A stretch of DNA of 64,000 bases, taken from the NCBI GenBank assembly GCA_002104985.1, contig MCGO01000207.1:1-64000 (forward strand). The letters are read 5' to 3'. The notes under the pieces were generated by a model that saw only the letters and a list, made by a program, of their open reading frames with translations, was not told where the DNA came from and searched no databases. The translations under genes were made by a program, and so were the position numbers. Below are positions 35,501 to 47,444 of this stretch, piece by piece (position 1 is the stretch's first letter; every line of letters begins with the position of its first letter). Source of the DNA: Rhizoclosmatium globosum (lineage: Eukaryota > Chytridiomycota > Chytridiomycetes > Chytridiales > Chytriomycetaceae).

Positions 35501-38500
35501 CTACTTCCTCTTCATCCACTAGTTCAACTTCAACCTCAACTTCAACCTCAACCTCAACATCAACGTCGACGTCAACAAGCACTTCTACCAGTTCTACTTC
35601 AACTTCGTCCACGTCAACCTCATCATCGAGTACCACTTCTGCAACAACCTCGAGCACCACCTCTGCCACGACCTCGAGTACCACTTCTACAACGACGTCA
35701 AGCACCACCTCTGCCACGACCTCGAGTACCACCTCTGCAACAACCTCGAGCACCACCTCTGCAACAACCTCGAGCACTACTTCTGCAACGACTTCGAGTA
35801 CCACCTCTGCCACGACCTCGAGCACTACTTCTGCAACAACCTCGAGCACCACCTCTACAACGACGTCAAGCACCACCTCTGCCACGACCTCGAGTACCAC
35901 CTCTGCAACAACCTCGAGTACCACCTCTGCCACGACGTCGAGCACTACTTCTGCAACAACCTCGAGCACCACCTCTGCCACGACCTCGAGCACTACTTCT
36001 GCAACGACTTCGAGCACCACCTCTGCAACAACCTCGAGCACTACTTCCTCTTCATCCACTAGTTCAACTTCAACCTCAACTTCAACCTCAACCTCAACAT
36101 CAACGTCGACGTCAACAAGCACTTCTACCAGTTCTACTTCAACTTCGTCCACGTCAACCTCATCATCGAGTACCACTTCTGCAACAACCTCGAGCACCAC
36201 CTCTGCCACGACCTCGAGCACTACTTCTGCAACGACTTCGAGTACCACTTCCTCTTCAACTAGTTCTACCTCAACCTCAACCTCAACATCAACATCAACA
36301 TCAACATCAACAACAAGCACTTCTTCTTCCAGTTCTACTTCAACTTCGTCCAGCACAAAGTCAACCTCATCTTCAACCTCAACATCGACGTCGACAAGCT
36401 CATCTGTGACGACTAGTTCTTTCACAAAAACGTCGACTTCTACAACATCAAGGTGAGATTCAATCGTACGTAGTCCAAATTTTTAACATTGTTGTCAAGA
36501 ACTGGAACCACTACAACATTGACAACCACCACAACGACAGCTTGTTATTCTCGCGATCCATCTCAATGGATGGACAATCCAAAGTGCGTTTACCGTTGTT
36601 TCAAGGTATATGAATCAGATAATTGTGTCAACCTTGAGGAATCCTGCAAAATTATGTCACTGGATAGAGTTGACTTGCTTACCTGTATTTCCACTACTTG
36701 CAACACTGATGCTTCAGGCATTACGTTGTCGAAGGCCCAAATAGCGGTAATTCCATTCTTTTTTTGAGTTTCGTGACTTTGTCTCATTATTACTAGATTA
36801 ACGCATTGGCTGCCAACTGTTGTAATCCAAATGATTGGACCCTACCGCCACCAAACGGATGTGAAACGACAACAACCTCAACGTCTACTTCTTCAACTTC
36901 AACTTCAACCACTTCCAAAACAACCTCGACAACATCGAAAACTACCACCACTAGCAGCTTGACGACGTCTAGTACTTCAACATCGACGAGCACCAAAACA
37001 ACGTCATCTACGACCTCTCTCACAACATCTTCTACATCGACGTCAAAAACAACTTCGACATCAACTAGTTCTTCGTCGACAAGCTCACAAACCACCACTT
37101 CGAGCACCAGCAGTTTGACAACGTCTAGTACGTCAACATCGACGACATCGCTCACAACGTCTTCAACGTCAACATCTAAAACAACATCTACAACAACATC
37201 GACGTCAACAAGCTCTTCTTCCACTAGTTCGACTTCAACATCGTCGAGTACAACCTCAACCTCAACCACAACCTCAACATCGACGTCGACATCGACAAGT
37301 TCTTCCTCTACCAGTTCTACTTCAACTTCGTCCAGCACAACATCAACGTCAACGTCAACATCGACGTCAACATCGACAAGCACTTCCTCTACCAGTTCTA
37401 CTTCAACTTCTTCGAGTACGACCTCAACCTCAACATCGAGTACAACTTCTGTTACGACCTCGAGTACCACTTCTGCAACGACTTCAAGTACCACTTCTGC
37501 AACCACCTCGAGTACAAGCTCTTCAACTTCTGTAACGACATCAAGTACCACTTCTGCAACAACTTCGAGTACAACTTCTGTAACGACCTCAAGCACTACA
37601 TCGTCTTCTTCCACTAGTTCTACCTCAACATCAACATCAACATCAACCTCAACCTCAACTTCAACTTCTACCTCAACCTCAACATCGACGTCGACATCGA
37701 CAAGCTCTTCCTCTACCAGTTTTACTTCAACTTCGTCCAGCACAACGTCAACGTCAACATCGAGTACAACTTCTGTTACGACCTCGAGTACCACTTCTGC
37801 AACGACTTCAAGCACCACTTCTGCAACAACCTCGAGTACAACTTCTGCAACGACCTCAAGCACTACGTCGTCTTCTTCCACTAGTTCTACCTCAACATCA
37901 ACATCAACCTCAACCTCAACATCGACGTCGTCTACAAGTTCGTCGTCTACCAGTTCTACTTCAACTTCGTCCAGCACAACGTCAACATCAACGTCGTCCT
38001 CAACCTCGACATCGACGTCGACAAGCTCTTCCTCTTCAACTAGTTCTAAAACTACAACGTCGTCCTCAACAACTACATCCACAAGTTCTGTGACTACTTC
38101 TTCCACAAGTTCTTTTACTACGTCTTCCACGTCGTCCACAAGCACCGTTACAACATCTTCAACAAGCTCGAAAACCACAACGTCAACATCAACTTCGACA
38201 AGCTCAACAACTTCAAAAACAACTTCGTCTACATCGTCTACAAGCTCAAGTTCAAGCACTTCTTCCACATCAACGTCCACTTCAACTAGTTCTACATCTG
38301 TTACCACTTCCAGCTCCACCACATCAGCTGCAACGTCAACGTCCTCAACTTCAAGCACATCTGTTACAACCGCAACATCTTCGACTTCAACCACATCAGC
38401 TACAACGTCAACTTCCTCAACTTCAAGCACATCTGTTACAACCGCAACGTCCTCAACTTCAACGACATCGGCTACAACCTCAACTTCAACCACATCAGCT

Positions 38501-39710
38501 ACAACGTCAACGTCCTCAACTTCAAGCACATCTGTTACAACCGCAACATCTTCGACTTCAACCACATCAGCTACAACGTCAACTTCCTCAACTTCAAGCA
38601 CATCTGTTACAACCGCAACGTCCTCAACTTCAACGACATCGGCTACAACCTCAACTTCAACCACATCAGCTACAACGTCAACGTCCTCAACTTCAAGCAC
38701 ATCTGTTACAACCGCAACATCTTCGACTTCAACCACATCAGCTACAACGTCAACTTCCTCCACGTCTTCCACCACCAGTACCGTGACAACAACATCAACT
38801 AGCTCAGCCACAACATCTACATCAAGCTCGGCCACATCATCTACATCATCAACCAGCTCGCACACCACGACATCAACATCAACATCGACTAGTTTGAGTA
38901 CTACCTCCTCAACTAGCACTGTAACTACTTCGTCTGCAAGTTCAGCAACAACGTCCACTTCCACGTCTACGTCTACTGGTTCCACTTCTACGGGTTCTAC
39001 GTCCACCAGTTCCACCTTGTCAAAAACGACTTCAACTAGTACAGTTGCCTCTACAACAACTACGGTTCCAACATCCATGTCTGCAACATCTGTCTGGACA
39101 CTATCAACTCAAGCGTCAACCATTTACAGTTCCACGGCTGCTTCTTCGTCGTCTGTTATTGCAAACCAATGCTCGCCACAAGACCCGTCGGTGTGGTTCC
39201 AGCACGCTCCATGTGTTGAAACGTGTTTCCAAACAGAGAACGCAAGTGGTTATCGAACTGGCGCTGGCTCGTGTGACATTCTCAATATCTCAAAGACGTT
39301 GCTTGGTTGTTTGAGAAAGGCTTGTAATTTGGATGCTTCGGGAGTCAAGCTTTCCGTTGCGCAGATTGCTGTAAGTATTAAGTCCACCAAGGTTTCACTC
39401 GCTAATCAATTGACTCTTTATATGCGACTAGATTGATGGATTGGCTGGAAACTGTTGCAACAAGTATGATTGGACGTTGGTCAAGTCTAGCTCAACGACG
39501 AATGTTTTTGCTTCAAGCACACTCCTGGAAACTGTTTCTACCACCAATATGACTCCATATCCTACAACTGTTGTGACTGCCGTGCAGAATGGGTCGGTTA
39601 TAACTGTGCCAGCCCCTACTGTGACTTCCAGCAGACCGTTCAATATTATTGAATCGGGAGCTACGAAAACCTTTCCGTTCATCGTTTTATATGGTCTTCT
39701 GTCCCTTTGA
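32553..39710 (+). CDS. Ser/Thr-repeat, four-Cys-module surface protein, probably GPI-anchored
   Basis: Eight exons (32553-33304, 33358-33706, 33762-34195, 34238-34445, 34498-36452, 36500-36746, 36797-39370, 39432-39710) splice in frame to 2,265 residues. A signal peptide (MTFLTMMLVSAVQITAVANA) precedes a PAN/WSC-like Cys region (CINLCAATGGCLVAEF, SCVMADFG..GCLKLAG). Then come four copies of one Cys module (starts near 33500, 34250, 36540, 39165). Each reads C-x(2-3)-DPS..C-V..C-F..GSC-(D/E/G/K)-I-(M/L)..L-x-(S/T/A/G)-C-(L/I)..C-N, is cut by an intron in phase 0 just before I-(N/D)-x-L-A-(A/V/G)-N-C-C-N, and is followed by Asn/Asp-Trp. Between modules lie Ser/Thr tracts of about 600 and 770 residues, surely heavily O-glycosylated. 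The C-terminus, ESGATKTFPFIVLYGLLSL, looks like a GPI signal. Likely an adhesin or wall mucin. The first in-frame Met after which a signal peptide fits decided the start. Confidence 0.85.
34678..35508 (+). repeat. 24-bp coding minisatellite (T-S-S-T-T-S-A-T)
   Basis: About 34 tandem units of 24 bp of the type ACCTCGAGCACCACCTCTGC plus AACG encode repeats of TSSTTSAT inside the mucin-like gene. Synonymous changes (tcgagc/tcgagt, acc/act, gcaaca/gcaacg/gccacg) are scattered, so the array has been homogenised but not recently cloned as a block. Confidence 0.9.
35461..36218 (+). repeat. 540-bp higher-order repeat in the mucin-like gene
   Basis: Bases 35461-35678 recur almost identically at 36001-36218 (offset 540 bp, 180 codons). 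Each copy contains a Ser/Thr 'spacer' (SSSTSSTSTSTSTSTSTST and onward) between TSSTTSAT arrays. The exact 3n offset keeps the frame. It points to a recent duplication by unequal exchange of a mixed block and not to slippage of the 24-bp unit. Confidence 0.85.
38388..38760 (+). repeat. 171-bp tandem repeat in the mucin-like gene
   Basis: A 57-codon unit built from TSVTTATSSTSTTSATTSTS segments occurs about twice with an offset of 171 bp (for example 38471 and 38642). It is a third repeat class of the same protein, again in multiples of three bases. Confidence 0.8.
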
Positions 39711-39908
39711 TTGGACTTCCAGCTGCCTGTTCAGTATTTTTGAATCAGGCACAACCACAACTTTTCCCTCTATTGTTTTATGTTATCTTCTTTCTTTCTG
39801 TCTCTTTGATGGGACTTCTAGTAGACCTTTCAGTGTTGTTGAATCAGGCGCTACTACTTCTACTTTTTCCTTCATATTTTACTTTTATATTCTGCCTCTT
39901 CTTTTTCT
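39627..39908 (+). repeat. Triplicated GPI-signal coding tail, two copies beyond the stop codon
   Basis: The last segment of the mucin-like CDS (TSSRPFNIIESGATKTFPFI, stop at 39710) is followed by two diverged copies in another frame: TSSCLFSIFESGTTTTFPSI (39725-39815) and TSSRPFSVVESGATTSTFSF (39820-39908). Each has the same order: short Ser/Arg part, F-S/N-(I/V)-(I/F/V)-E-S-G-x-T, then a hydrophobic run. They form a roughly 100-bp tandem repeat of the anchor signal in the 3' UTR. Confidence 0.7.
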
Positions 39909-39987
39909 AGAAAATAAAGAAGTTTAGAATAGTTCTACATACATTAATTTTGTTTCTTCATCCACAATTTTCAGCATCAAACCAACA

Positions 39988-40317
39988 ATGTCCACCACCA
40001 CCAACCCGTCCGACCCACTTGAGTTTGATGACGAATTCGAAGACTTTGGCGGCGAAGGTGTGTTTTGAGGAGGCTCTCGAGGTTCGCTTACGTAATCGAC
40101 TGCGCAGTTTGGGATGCATCGGCATCGAACGCGGCCGATTCGTCGCTCTGGCGCTCAAACTGGGACGACGACGACAGCAACGACGACGAATTCTCGCGCC
40201 AACTTCGGTTCGTTTTGTGCTTGGCCTTTCTAGCGGCCGAACCTCTGACTCATCACTTTCAGCGCCGAACTTGAAAAGGCAAAGGTTGAGCCTCCGTCAA
40301 ATGCTATGCAGCAGTAG
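39988..40317 (+). CDS. SEM1: SEM1/DSS1, 26S proteasome lid and BRCA2-binding acidic protein
   Basis: Three exons (39988-40057, 40108-40207, 40263-40317) join in frame to 74 residues, the usual length of this family (about 70-90). The sequence carries both family blocks: DPLEFDDEFEDFGGEVW and, after a variable middle, SLWRSNWDDDDSNDDEFSRQ, followed by LRAELEKAK. The protein is an intrinsically disordered subunit of the proteasome lid and also of the TREX-2 mRNA-export complex, and in many eukaryotes it binds BRCA2-like recombination proteins. It lies only about 110 nt upstream of the next gene on the same strand. The identification is firm despite the small size because of the two acidic-aromatic motifs and correct splicing. 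Confidence 0.95.
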
Positions 40318-40430
40318 GAAAATACTTCAATAAACTGTGCATCAGATTTGAAATCATCGTTCGATATCTTGGACACTCAACATTGGAAATCATCAGAAGT
40401 GCACTCAAAAATGATTCTTACCATAACTCC

Positions 40431-41315
40431 ATGCCTCTTGAAAACATCTTGTTCACTTCACCTGGAGTGCGAAAGCTTGTTTCCATTGCAGGATCACTGG
40501 TCCTGCCCTGTCTCATCACTCTCGGTGCAAAGAACACTTCCTATGAATCGGCTTTTCGTTCCACCCCAGCAAACGACAACTACTATGACATGTTCATCAC
40601 CATAATGGCTGCTCTTGCGATGGTAAACTCACAACTTCTCTGGCTCTTATCTCTAGATTCTGCCCAAGACTGGATACACCCCTTCAATGCTCTCGACCTC
40701 TTTGAACTCCTGCTCTTGTTTCTTGTCGCGCTATTGAACTTTATTGCGGGGATGTGGGGCGCGGGAATCTCGTGGTCTCTCTACTTGCTCACTTTGATGT
40801 ATTGTCACTTGCGACTGTGGAAAGATTGTCAGGCTTCGCAAATACCCATGAAAGTCACGGTCACGAGGCAAAATCCACCCTCCTTGAAACGGTACAGTTA
40901 TGCGCTCGGTACTTTGTACATTTTATTAGCGATTGGATTCTTTGCGTTTCCCGTTTTTCAAAGCTGGGAACTCCCAGCGGCTTATATTCGTTGGTACGAC
41001 TACACACTCTCTGGGGAACTTCTCTGGCGTGGAATTTTTGCAGCTCATGCTTGTGGGTTTCTATACTGCTTGCTAGATCCTTGGAGACGGCACATCGCAT
41101 TCGTCATGTTCGTTTCGTGTTCGTGCATTATGCATGCTTCATTTATGCTTATTGTTTGGGCTGCGACATCAGACGTGCGTAACAAGAATCCAGAATACGC
41201 ATGGAGTGAAATTCCAGCGTTTTATTTCATCGGAACTTACTCGGGAGTTTTGTTAATCCTTGTGGGTAGAGTGGCCTCTAAGAAAGTAATTGAGGGAGAA
41301 CTTCTGGTTGTTTAA
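40431..41315 (+). CDS. Multispan membrane protein of unknown function
   Basis: One exon of 294 residues from the ATG at 40431 (MPLENILFTSPG). The frame is open from 40383, but only through a TTG. About eight hydrophobic segments are visible: LVSIAGSLVLPCLITLG, MFITIMAALAMVNSQLLWLL, LFELLLLFLVALLNFIAG, ISWSLYLLTLMYCHLRLW, LGTLYILLAIGFFAFPVF, GIFAAHACGFLYCLL, IAFVMFVSCSCIMHASFML and FYFIGTYSGVLLILVG. Short polar loops and conserved-looking aromatic residues suggest a real integral membrane protein. No transporter signature or catalytic motif was recognised. Confidence 0.7.
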   Translation: MPLENILFTSPGVRKLVSIAGSLVLPCLITLGAKNTSYESAFRSTPANDNYYDMFITIMAALAMVNSQLLWLLSLDSAQDWIHPFNALDLFELLLLFLVALLNFIAGMWGAGISWSLYLLTLMYCHLRLWKDCQASQIPMKVTVTRQNPPSLKRYSYALGTLYILLAIGFFAFPVFQSWELPAAYIRWYDYTLSGELLWRGIFAAHACGFLYCLLDPWRRHIAFVMFVSCSCIMHASFMLIVWAATSDVRNKNPEYAWSEIPAFYFIGTYSGVLLILVGRVASKKVIEGELLVV

Positions 41316-41360
41316 ACAAAACCATAAATTTTACTTCCAATCTGCCGTATGCTTGCATAC

Positions 41361-42030
41361 TTAATCAAAGTTAATAACACCCGAAACTCCTTTTCCAGAT
41401 TTGAGCTGATCCGGATATTTAAAATAACAACGACTCTGATAAAACACACCCACTGCACAAGTATTCTGATTCTGTGCGCATGACTGCTTACATGCCACCC
41501 AATCTTTAGCCGGTACAGAACTTTTCAAAAAGTGATCCTTAAAATCAATCCTACAGTCAAGGCTGAATTTGGACTGACCAGCGTTGCACCGTTCGTCGCC
41601 ACCGCCCCTTTCACGTAGCACACGTTCTTGACAGCATCCCAATAAAAGAAGTACGCATTATACGCCTTCGTTCTTGAAGCGCAGTCATTAACAGACGGGC
41701 TTGAAAAGCTAAGTTGGTCGAATCCTGTCCAGATATACTGAGGATAAAACGTGGCCGCTCTGAAAAAGTTATACTGCTGGACCATTCGTTGATACTGTCC
41801 ATTTGTAAACTGATTCTTGCAGTCGTCGCCAGTGTAATCCATGTAATTATGGATAGGATCCAATCCAGGACTCTTGGGACACGAATCGCGGCCGTTTGGA
41901 CAAGTATTGGTGGAGACTTGGTCGGATTCGGTGGGTGTATCAGAAACCCAGTCTCCATTTGGATCGTTACATCCGAAACTCCGATTTTGGTTGAGCATCA
42001 TTGGTACACTGAAAATTTGAAAAAACACCA
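41361..42030 (-). pseudogene. C-terminal fragment of an M43-type metalloprotease with PAN-like domains
   Basis: The open frame 41525-42030 holds SDTPTESDQVSTNTCP, DPIHNYMDYTGDDCKNQF and NGQYQRM, the Met-turn region of fungal secreted metalloproteases of family M43 (MEP1/cytophagalysin type). The zinc-binding H-E-x-x-H segment that should precede it is absent, and the ARG4 stop lies directly upstream at 42122, so the 5' half is missing. Downstream comes a PAN-like Cys region (SRTKAYNAYFFYWDAVKNVC), then after a frame break near 41560 a second one (DWVACKQSCAQNQNTC, GVFYQSRCYFK) ending at 41361. It is best read as a truncated, frame-broken remnant and cannot be an active protease as it stands. 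Confidence 0.65.
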
Positions 42031-42121
42031 AAAATTCTGCAGAACTGTCTTTGTGATTGTAACTCTAAAAAGAAACGTGCTTCTTACGTTCAACTTTAAT
42101 TTTTGAACACCACTGACAAAT

Positions 42122-43781
<1,660 letters not shown>

Positions 43782-43859
43782 TTTTGTTTGTTTCCAAGAG
43801 AGTTTTTGTGTGAGGTCATCCGGAATCACCGAATCACCAGAAGGTCATTCGCGGAGAAT

Positions 43860-44284
43860 TTATTCATCGCTGATTAGTTTATAAAGAGAATGAAATGAGG
43901 GCATCGTTGAATTGCAAATGAGCGAAATCTTGCGGGCAGTGGCATCACCCAAACAGCTCCTCAACATTCACAAGTACCGAGTAGTGTGTGTACCATGTGT
44001 TGTGTCCGACGCATTTCGCTACAATTCCTTTTCCCAAGAAGACAGAGTCCAAGTCAAATTAGAATTAATCGTAAAGAATCTATACACTCACAGATGTTAT
44101 TGATCAAAGTATCGTAGCCATCCTCGTCATATGTGAAGTGAAACAGCGTATTAGCGCAGACGGGATTCTCGAACTTTGGCTCCAGAATTCTTTCAGCCGG
44201 CAGGCAGAAGAATACAAAACTTCAGTATCATCCCCATCATTATCCATATCAGGTGTAAATAGTATGTACTTAGGAAGGGCATCA
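43860..44284 (-). pseudogene. Truncated phosphoesterase pseudogene (3' half only)
   Basis: The minus strand shows LPKYILFTPDMDNDGDDTEV, then after a frame break EPKFENPVCANTLFHFTYDE, an intron, and NTWYTHYSVL..VEELFG. Here about 20 bp encoding LGSLGK, present in the intact neighbour at 45327-46436, are deleted, which shifts the frame to a stop. No 5' half exists: homology to the neighbour stops at about 44284. It is part of a 540-bp duplicated segment that also includes the ARG4 5' end. Confidence 0.8.
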
Positions 44285-44458
44285 GTTGGTTAAATTGACC
44301 TGGAATGAAGTCTTCCGATCACCTTGCGTCTTTCCCAACCAGCCCGAAAAGAAAAGGCTGAACATCCGATCACCAAGGACGAACACAACAATTGTGGTTT
44401 AAAAGCGAGCCGATTCACCTATCTAAATTCAGAAACAACCTTGAAGCCAAACTTGAAA

Positions 44459-45010
44459 ATGCTCCATCTCTTGATCATCACTGCTGCCAGTGTCCAGGCA
44501 TTCTTCACCTCAAGCAATGGTAATTTTTGCTTCAACAAGGGAGACTCACTCCACTCTCGCGTCGACCTCGGCAAGCATTTCCTTTCCCCAAATTATGTGA
44601 GGGAACTCCTTTAGGTCTTCAGTGCATAACAACTTAACGGAAACAACAGTGCGAAGTCTTTATTAACGAGCCAAGCCATTGTCTCAGTGGAATGAGTTAT
44701 GCCTATTCATTTGGAAAAAATCAATACTGTGATGGACGTGCTTCACTTAGCTACGACTTGGATGGAAACATCTCTCTTCGCAATCCACAGGGAACCGCCT
44801 TTTGGGCTGCAAATGTTCATGCAAATTGGGCTTTCTGCTTTCAAACTGATGGAAACCTCGTTGGTTGTAAGTATTGACTTTGCCACAGGAATACCTATGT
44901 GTACCACTGTTTAAATACTTTAATGCTTAGATGCATCTGAGTCTAACCCGGTCTGGTCTATTAAATGGATTCCACAGGATTGGCAAACAAAGCCATGGTA
45001 TCAATGTTAA
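44459..45010 (+). CDS. Small secreted bulb-type (mannose-binding) lectin-like protein
   Basis: Three exons (44459-44596, 44650-44866, 44931-45010) splice in phase to 144 residues. A signal peptide (MLHLLIITAASVQA) is followed by a domain with SYAYSFGKNQYCDGRASLSY, DLDGNISLRNPQGTAFWAAN and, across the last intron, CFQTDGNLVGYASESNPVWS. The pattern Q-x-D-G-N-L-V-x-Y is the mannose-binding signature of B-type (bulb) lectins, here with Gly before Tyr. The tail ends KWIPQDWQTKPWYQC. A secreted sugar-binding protein is likely. It sits on the plus strand inside the 0.94-kb segment between the two halves of the ARG4/phosphoesterase duplication. Confidence 0.75.
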
Positions 45011-45229
45011 TGCATTGTGGTAAATACCATATGTTAAGTGAGTAGGGGGAATAAGGACCAATGATGGGAACTTATTCGGATGGAATATTAATAAAATACA
45101 TTTTTGATTAGCCAAATAAAAAGTGACCAAAGCAATGGTAGCACTTAACTTAATGCTTGTTGTGCTCATCTAGTATGATTGTTGGGTCTGCCCATAAGCA
45201 TTTCTTTCTTTCCCAAAGCAAGGGCGTAC

Positions 45230-45257
45230 CAGTAAAGCGTCCTCCTCAAAGTGAAAT
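45230..45257 (-). pseudogene. Fossil of ARG4 exon 1
   Basis: These 28 bases match ARG4 exon 1 (43754-43781) at all but a few positions, but the start codon is ATT instead of ATG and the codon for Trp4 is TGA. What remains reads x-S-L-stop-G-G-R-F-T-G. The following promoter region (45260-45400) also matches that of ARG4, showing that the segment was duplicated together with the adjoining phosphoesterase 3' end. Confidence 0.85.
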
Positions 45258-45326
45258 TTTTGGTCGTTTAGGTCAGAGTTTTTTGTGTGAGGTCATCCGG
45301 AATCACCGAATCACCAGAAGGTCAAT

Positions 45327-46436
45327 TTATTCATCGCTGATTAGTTTATAAAGAGAATGAAATGAGGGCCTCGTTGAATTGCATATGAGCGGAATCTTTC
45401 GGGTAGTGGCATCACCCTTTCCGAGGCTCCCTAATCCAAACAGCTCCTCAACAGTCGCGAGAGCCGAGTAGTGTGTGTACCAAGTATTGTCTACCACGCC
45501 TTTGGCTAAAATACCTTTTCCCAAGAAGAGAGAGTCTAAGTCAAATTAGAATGAATTCTAAAGAGCATATACACCCACAGATGTTATTCGTCAAAGTATC
45601 GTATCCATCTTCGTCATATGTGATATGAAATAAAGTGTTTGCGTAGACTGGATTCGCCAGCTTCGGCTCCAGAAATTCTTTCAACCAAGCAGAAGAATAT
45701 GGGACTCCAGTATCATGCCCATCATTATCCATATCAGGTGTAAATAATATGTAATTAGGAAGTGTGCCAGTTTGTTCATCCACTTTTAGTTCGTCCGCAG
45801 AAACAATGTTGGCACACCTCTTCGGATCATTTCGAATATTGTTGAATGACATGAATGGGTTATGTTTTCGAACGTATCGATCAGAGTAGGATTCAGTAAA
45901 GCAGTTTCCTGGCCGGAGTTTTAGCTTTCAGCCCGAATCGACAATAAACAACGAATGCAATTACCAGGAAATCCCTCGTTATATGCTTTCCATGTCAATC
46001 CTTTCGCTTCCAAGAGGTCGACTATGGAGTTCTGTGATTTGGCATCAGACAAACCTCAAGCGGAATCGATAATCACCGCTCCAATATCAATGCTGAAGTC
46101 TGAGCGACAACCATTCGTAGATCCACTGACAAGCGCAATGTAATTTGGTTGAGAGGGATGGCTGACAGCGTGATAGTTGCTCATGAAGTATCCACGTTCT
46201 TTCAGGCTCAAGAAGTAAGGGTCCGAGAGAACCTTTGCTCGACCTTGGTTCTCAAAGATGATTGTGAAGACTGTGCTGATTCTGAAGGGTGTTCTCTAAT
46301 TTGTTAGAGCCACCTTTAGTCGGGTCCACAACGATGCATACCCACAGTCTGATACAGGAAGAAAGGTTGATGGATACGCAGTTGCCGTTATGCATAGAAA
46401 GAGGAGCAAATGCAAGCACTTTGATATCGACAACAT
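45327..46436 (-). CDS. Secreted phosphoesterase-family protein, copy 2
   Basis: Member of the phosphoesterase family (Pfam PF04185 type; acid phosphatase / non-haemolytic phospholipase C like). The start at the ATG at 46436 gives a signal peptide (MLSISKCLHLLLFLCITATA). After a phase-2 intron come ISTVFTIIFENQG, the metal/nucleophile region SHPSQPNYIALVSGSTNG, then VDLLEAKGLTWKAYNEGFPG, RKHNPFMSFNNIRND, FTPDMDNDGHDTGV, NTLFHITYDEDGYDT and GLGSLGKGDAT. All pieces splice in frame, so it appears intact. The C-terminus (ICNSTRPSFHSLYKLISDE) is about 15 residues longer than in the other copies. Substrate (phosphate monoester or phospholipid) cannot be decided from sequence. Confidence 0.78.
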
Positions 46437-46560
46437 ATGATTGTTTGGGAAGAGAAATCAGAAAGAGAGGGCAAAACACCAAAAAGTATCATTATGAGTA
46501 ACGAACGTAATATTAAGAATCGATGTAACAGATATGAGGCGCGAACAGAATCTTATAAAC

Positions 46561-47444
46561 TCAAACCGGCTGAGGAACCTCCTTCTTTTTCTGTTGATTC
46601 CTGTGCAAGCAAAGCAGACATCCCATAATTGAAAGGAGAACAAGAGCACCAAAAACTCCCAACGCGATTGCATCCGTATTCGGCGCGTAGATGTATTGAT
46701 ATCCGTTTATATGGCTCGTGGAAGTAGAAGTCGCTTGTAGATTCCCCGCATTGACAGTCTAATTAGTAATGTGAGTGCGCTTTGGTTTGTGATAACACCA
46801 TCTACCTGACAGAGTGAATTCAAGGACGCAGAGTTGACAAAGATAAATGAAGATGCGTTTGTTTGGTCTGCTGTTGAACAATTTGCTGACAGACATGTGT
46901 TAAGGGTTGTAAAGGTGGCGTTAAGTCCTTTGAACATTGTCTCAGATGCACACAGCTTGTCCACTACTTTGGCGTCGATCGTTGTAGATCCATACAGGTT
47001 GGAGATACATTGGCTGAGGCATTTTGGGGAATTGTTGAATAGTTGTTCAATTTGACTTTGGGCAGCGATAACGTTTGGTGCCAAGGTGGTTTGAGCAACC
47101 GATGGAACGGAGAGTGATCCAGAGCTGATTCCTTGGTCTCTGAAGGACGCTGTTTGTGAAGGAATTCCAGCAACTGATGTTATTGGTCCGGTCACTAGAA
47201 CACCAGCCGCCGATACTTGGGCAGCAGCCGGCGAACCACTGGAATTCAAGAGTGTTCCGTCTGCTGAACAGATTGTCTGAAGTCCAGCCCAACATTTGTC
47301 CCCGTTCACACAAACGCGATTGTCATCGCCGCAGTAGGTTCCACACTTTGCGTTTGCATCACTCCAGTCTTTTCCGCATCGGATATTGTCTGCCAATACA
47401 TTGACAGCAAGGATCGCCAGTGTTATGGTAAATGAGGTTTTCAT
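46561..47444 (-). CDS. Cys-rich secreted-then-membrane (type I) protein, CFEM-like second domain
   Basis: Two exons (46806-47444 and 46561-46758) join in phase 0 to 278 residues. A signal peptide (MKTSFTITLAILAVNVLA) precedes a Cys domain CGKDWSDANAKCGTYCGDD..VCVNGDKCW. A Ser/Ala/Thr linker leads to a second Cys domain (KCLSQCISNLYG, VVDKLCASETMF, LNTCLSANCSTAD) with a CFEM-like spacing. The second exon supplies a Ser/Thr stretch, one transmembrane helix (ALGVFGALVLLSIMGCLLCL) and a basic tail HRNQQKKKEVPQPV. Probably a cell-surface protein with extracellular carbohydrate- or haem-binding potential. The first domain is not one I can name. Confidence 0.75.

Noticed and set aside
34482..36425. 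647-codon open frame on the minus strand, rich in Val, Glu and Asp
   Set aside because: It is the exact antisense of the TSSTTSAT minisatellite; the regular codons give an open reverse frame automatically. The plus strand has signal peptide, Cys modules and in-phase introns.
34678..36450. CRISPR-like array of short repeats
   Set aside because: Units are contiguous 24-bp coding repeats without unique spacers, and the genome is eukaryotic.
36793..39078. 761-codon open frame on the minus strand
   Set aside because: Same reason: antisense shadow of the second Ser/Thr array of the mucin-like gene.
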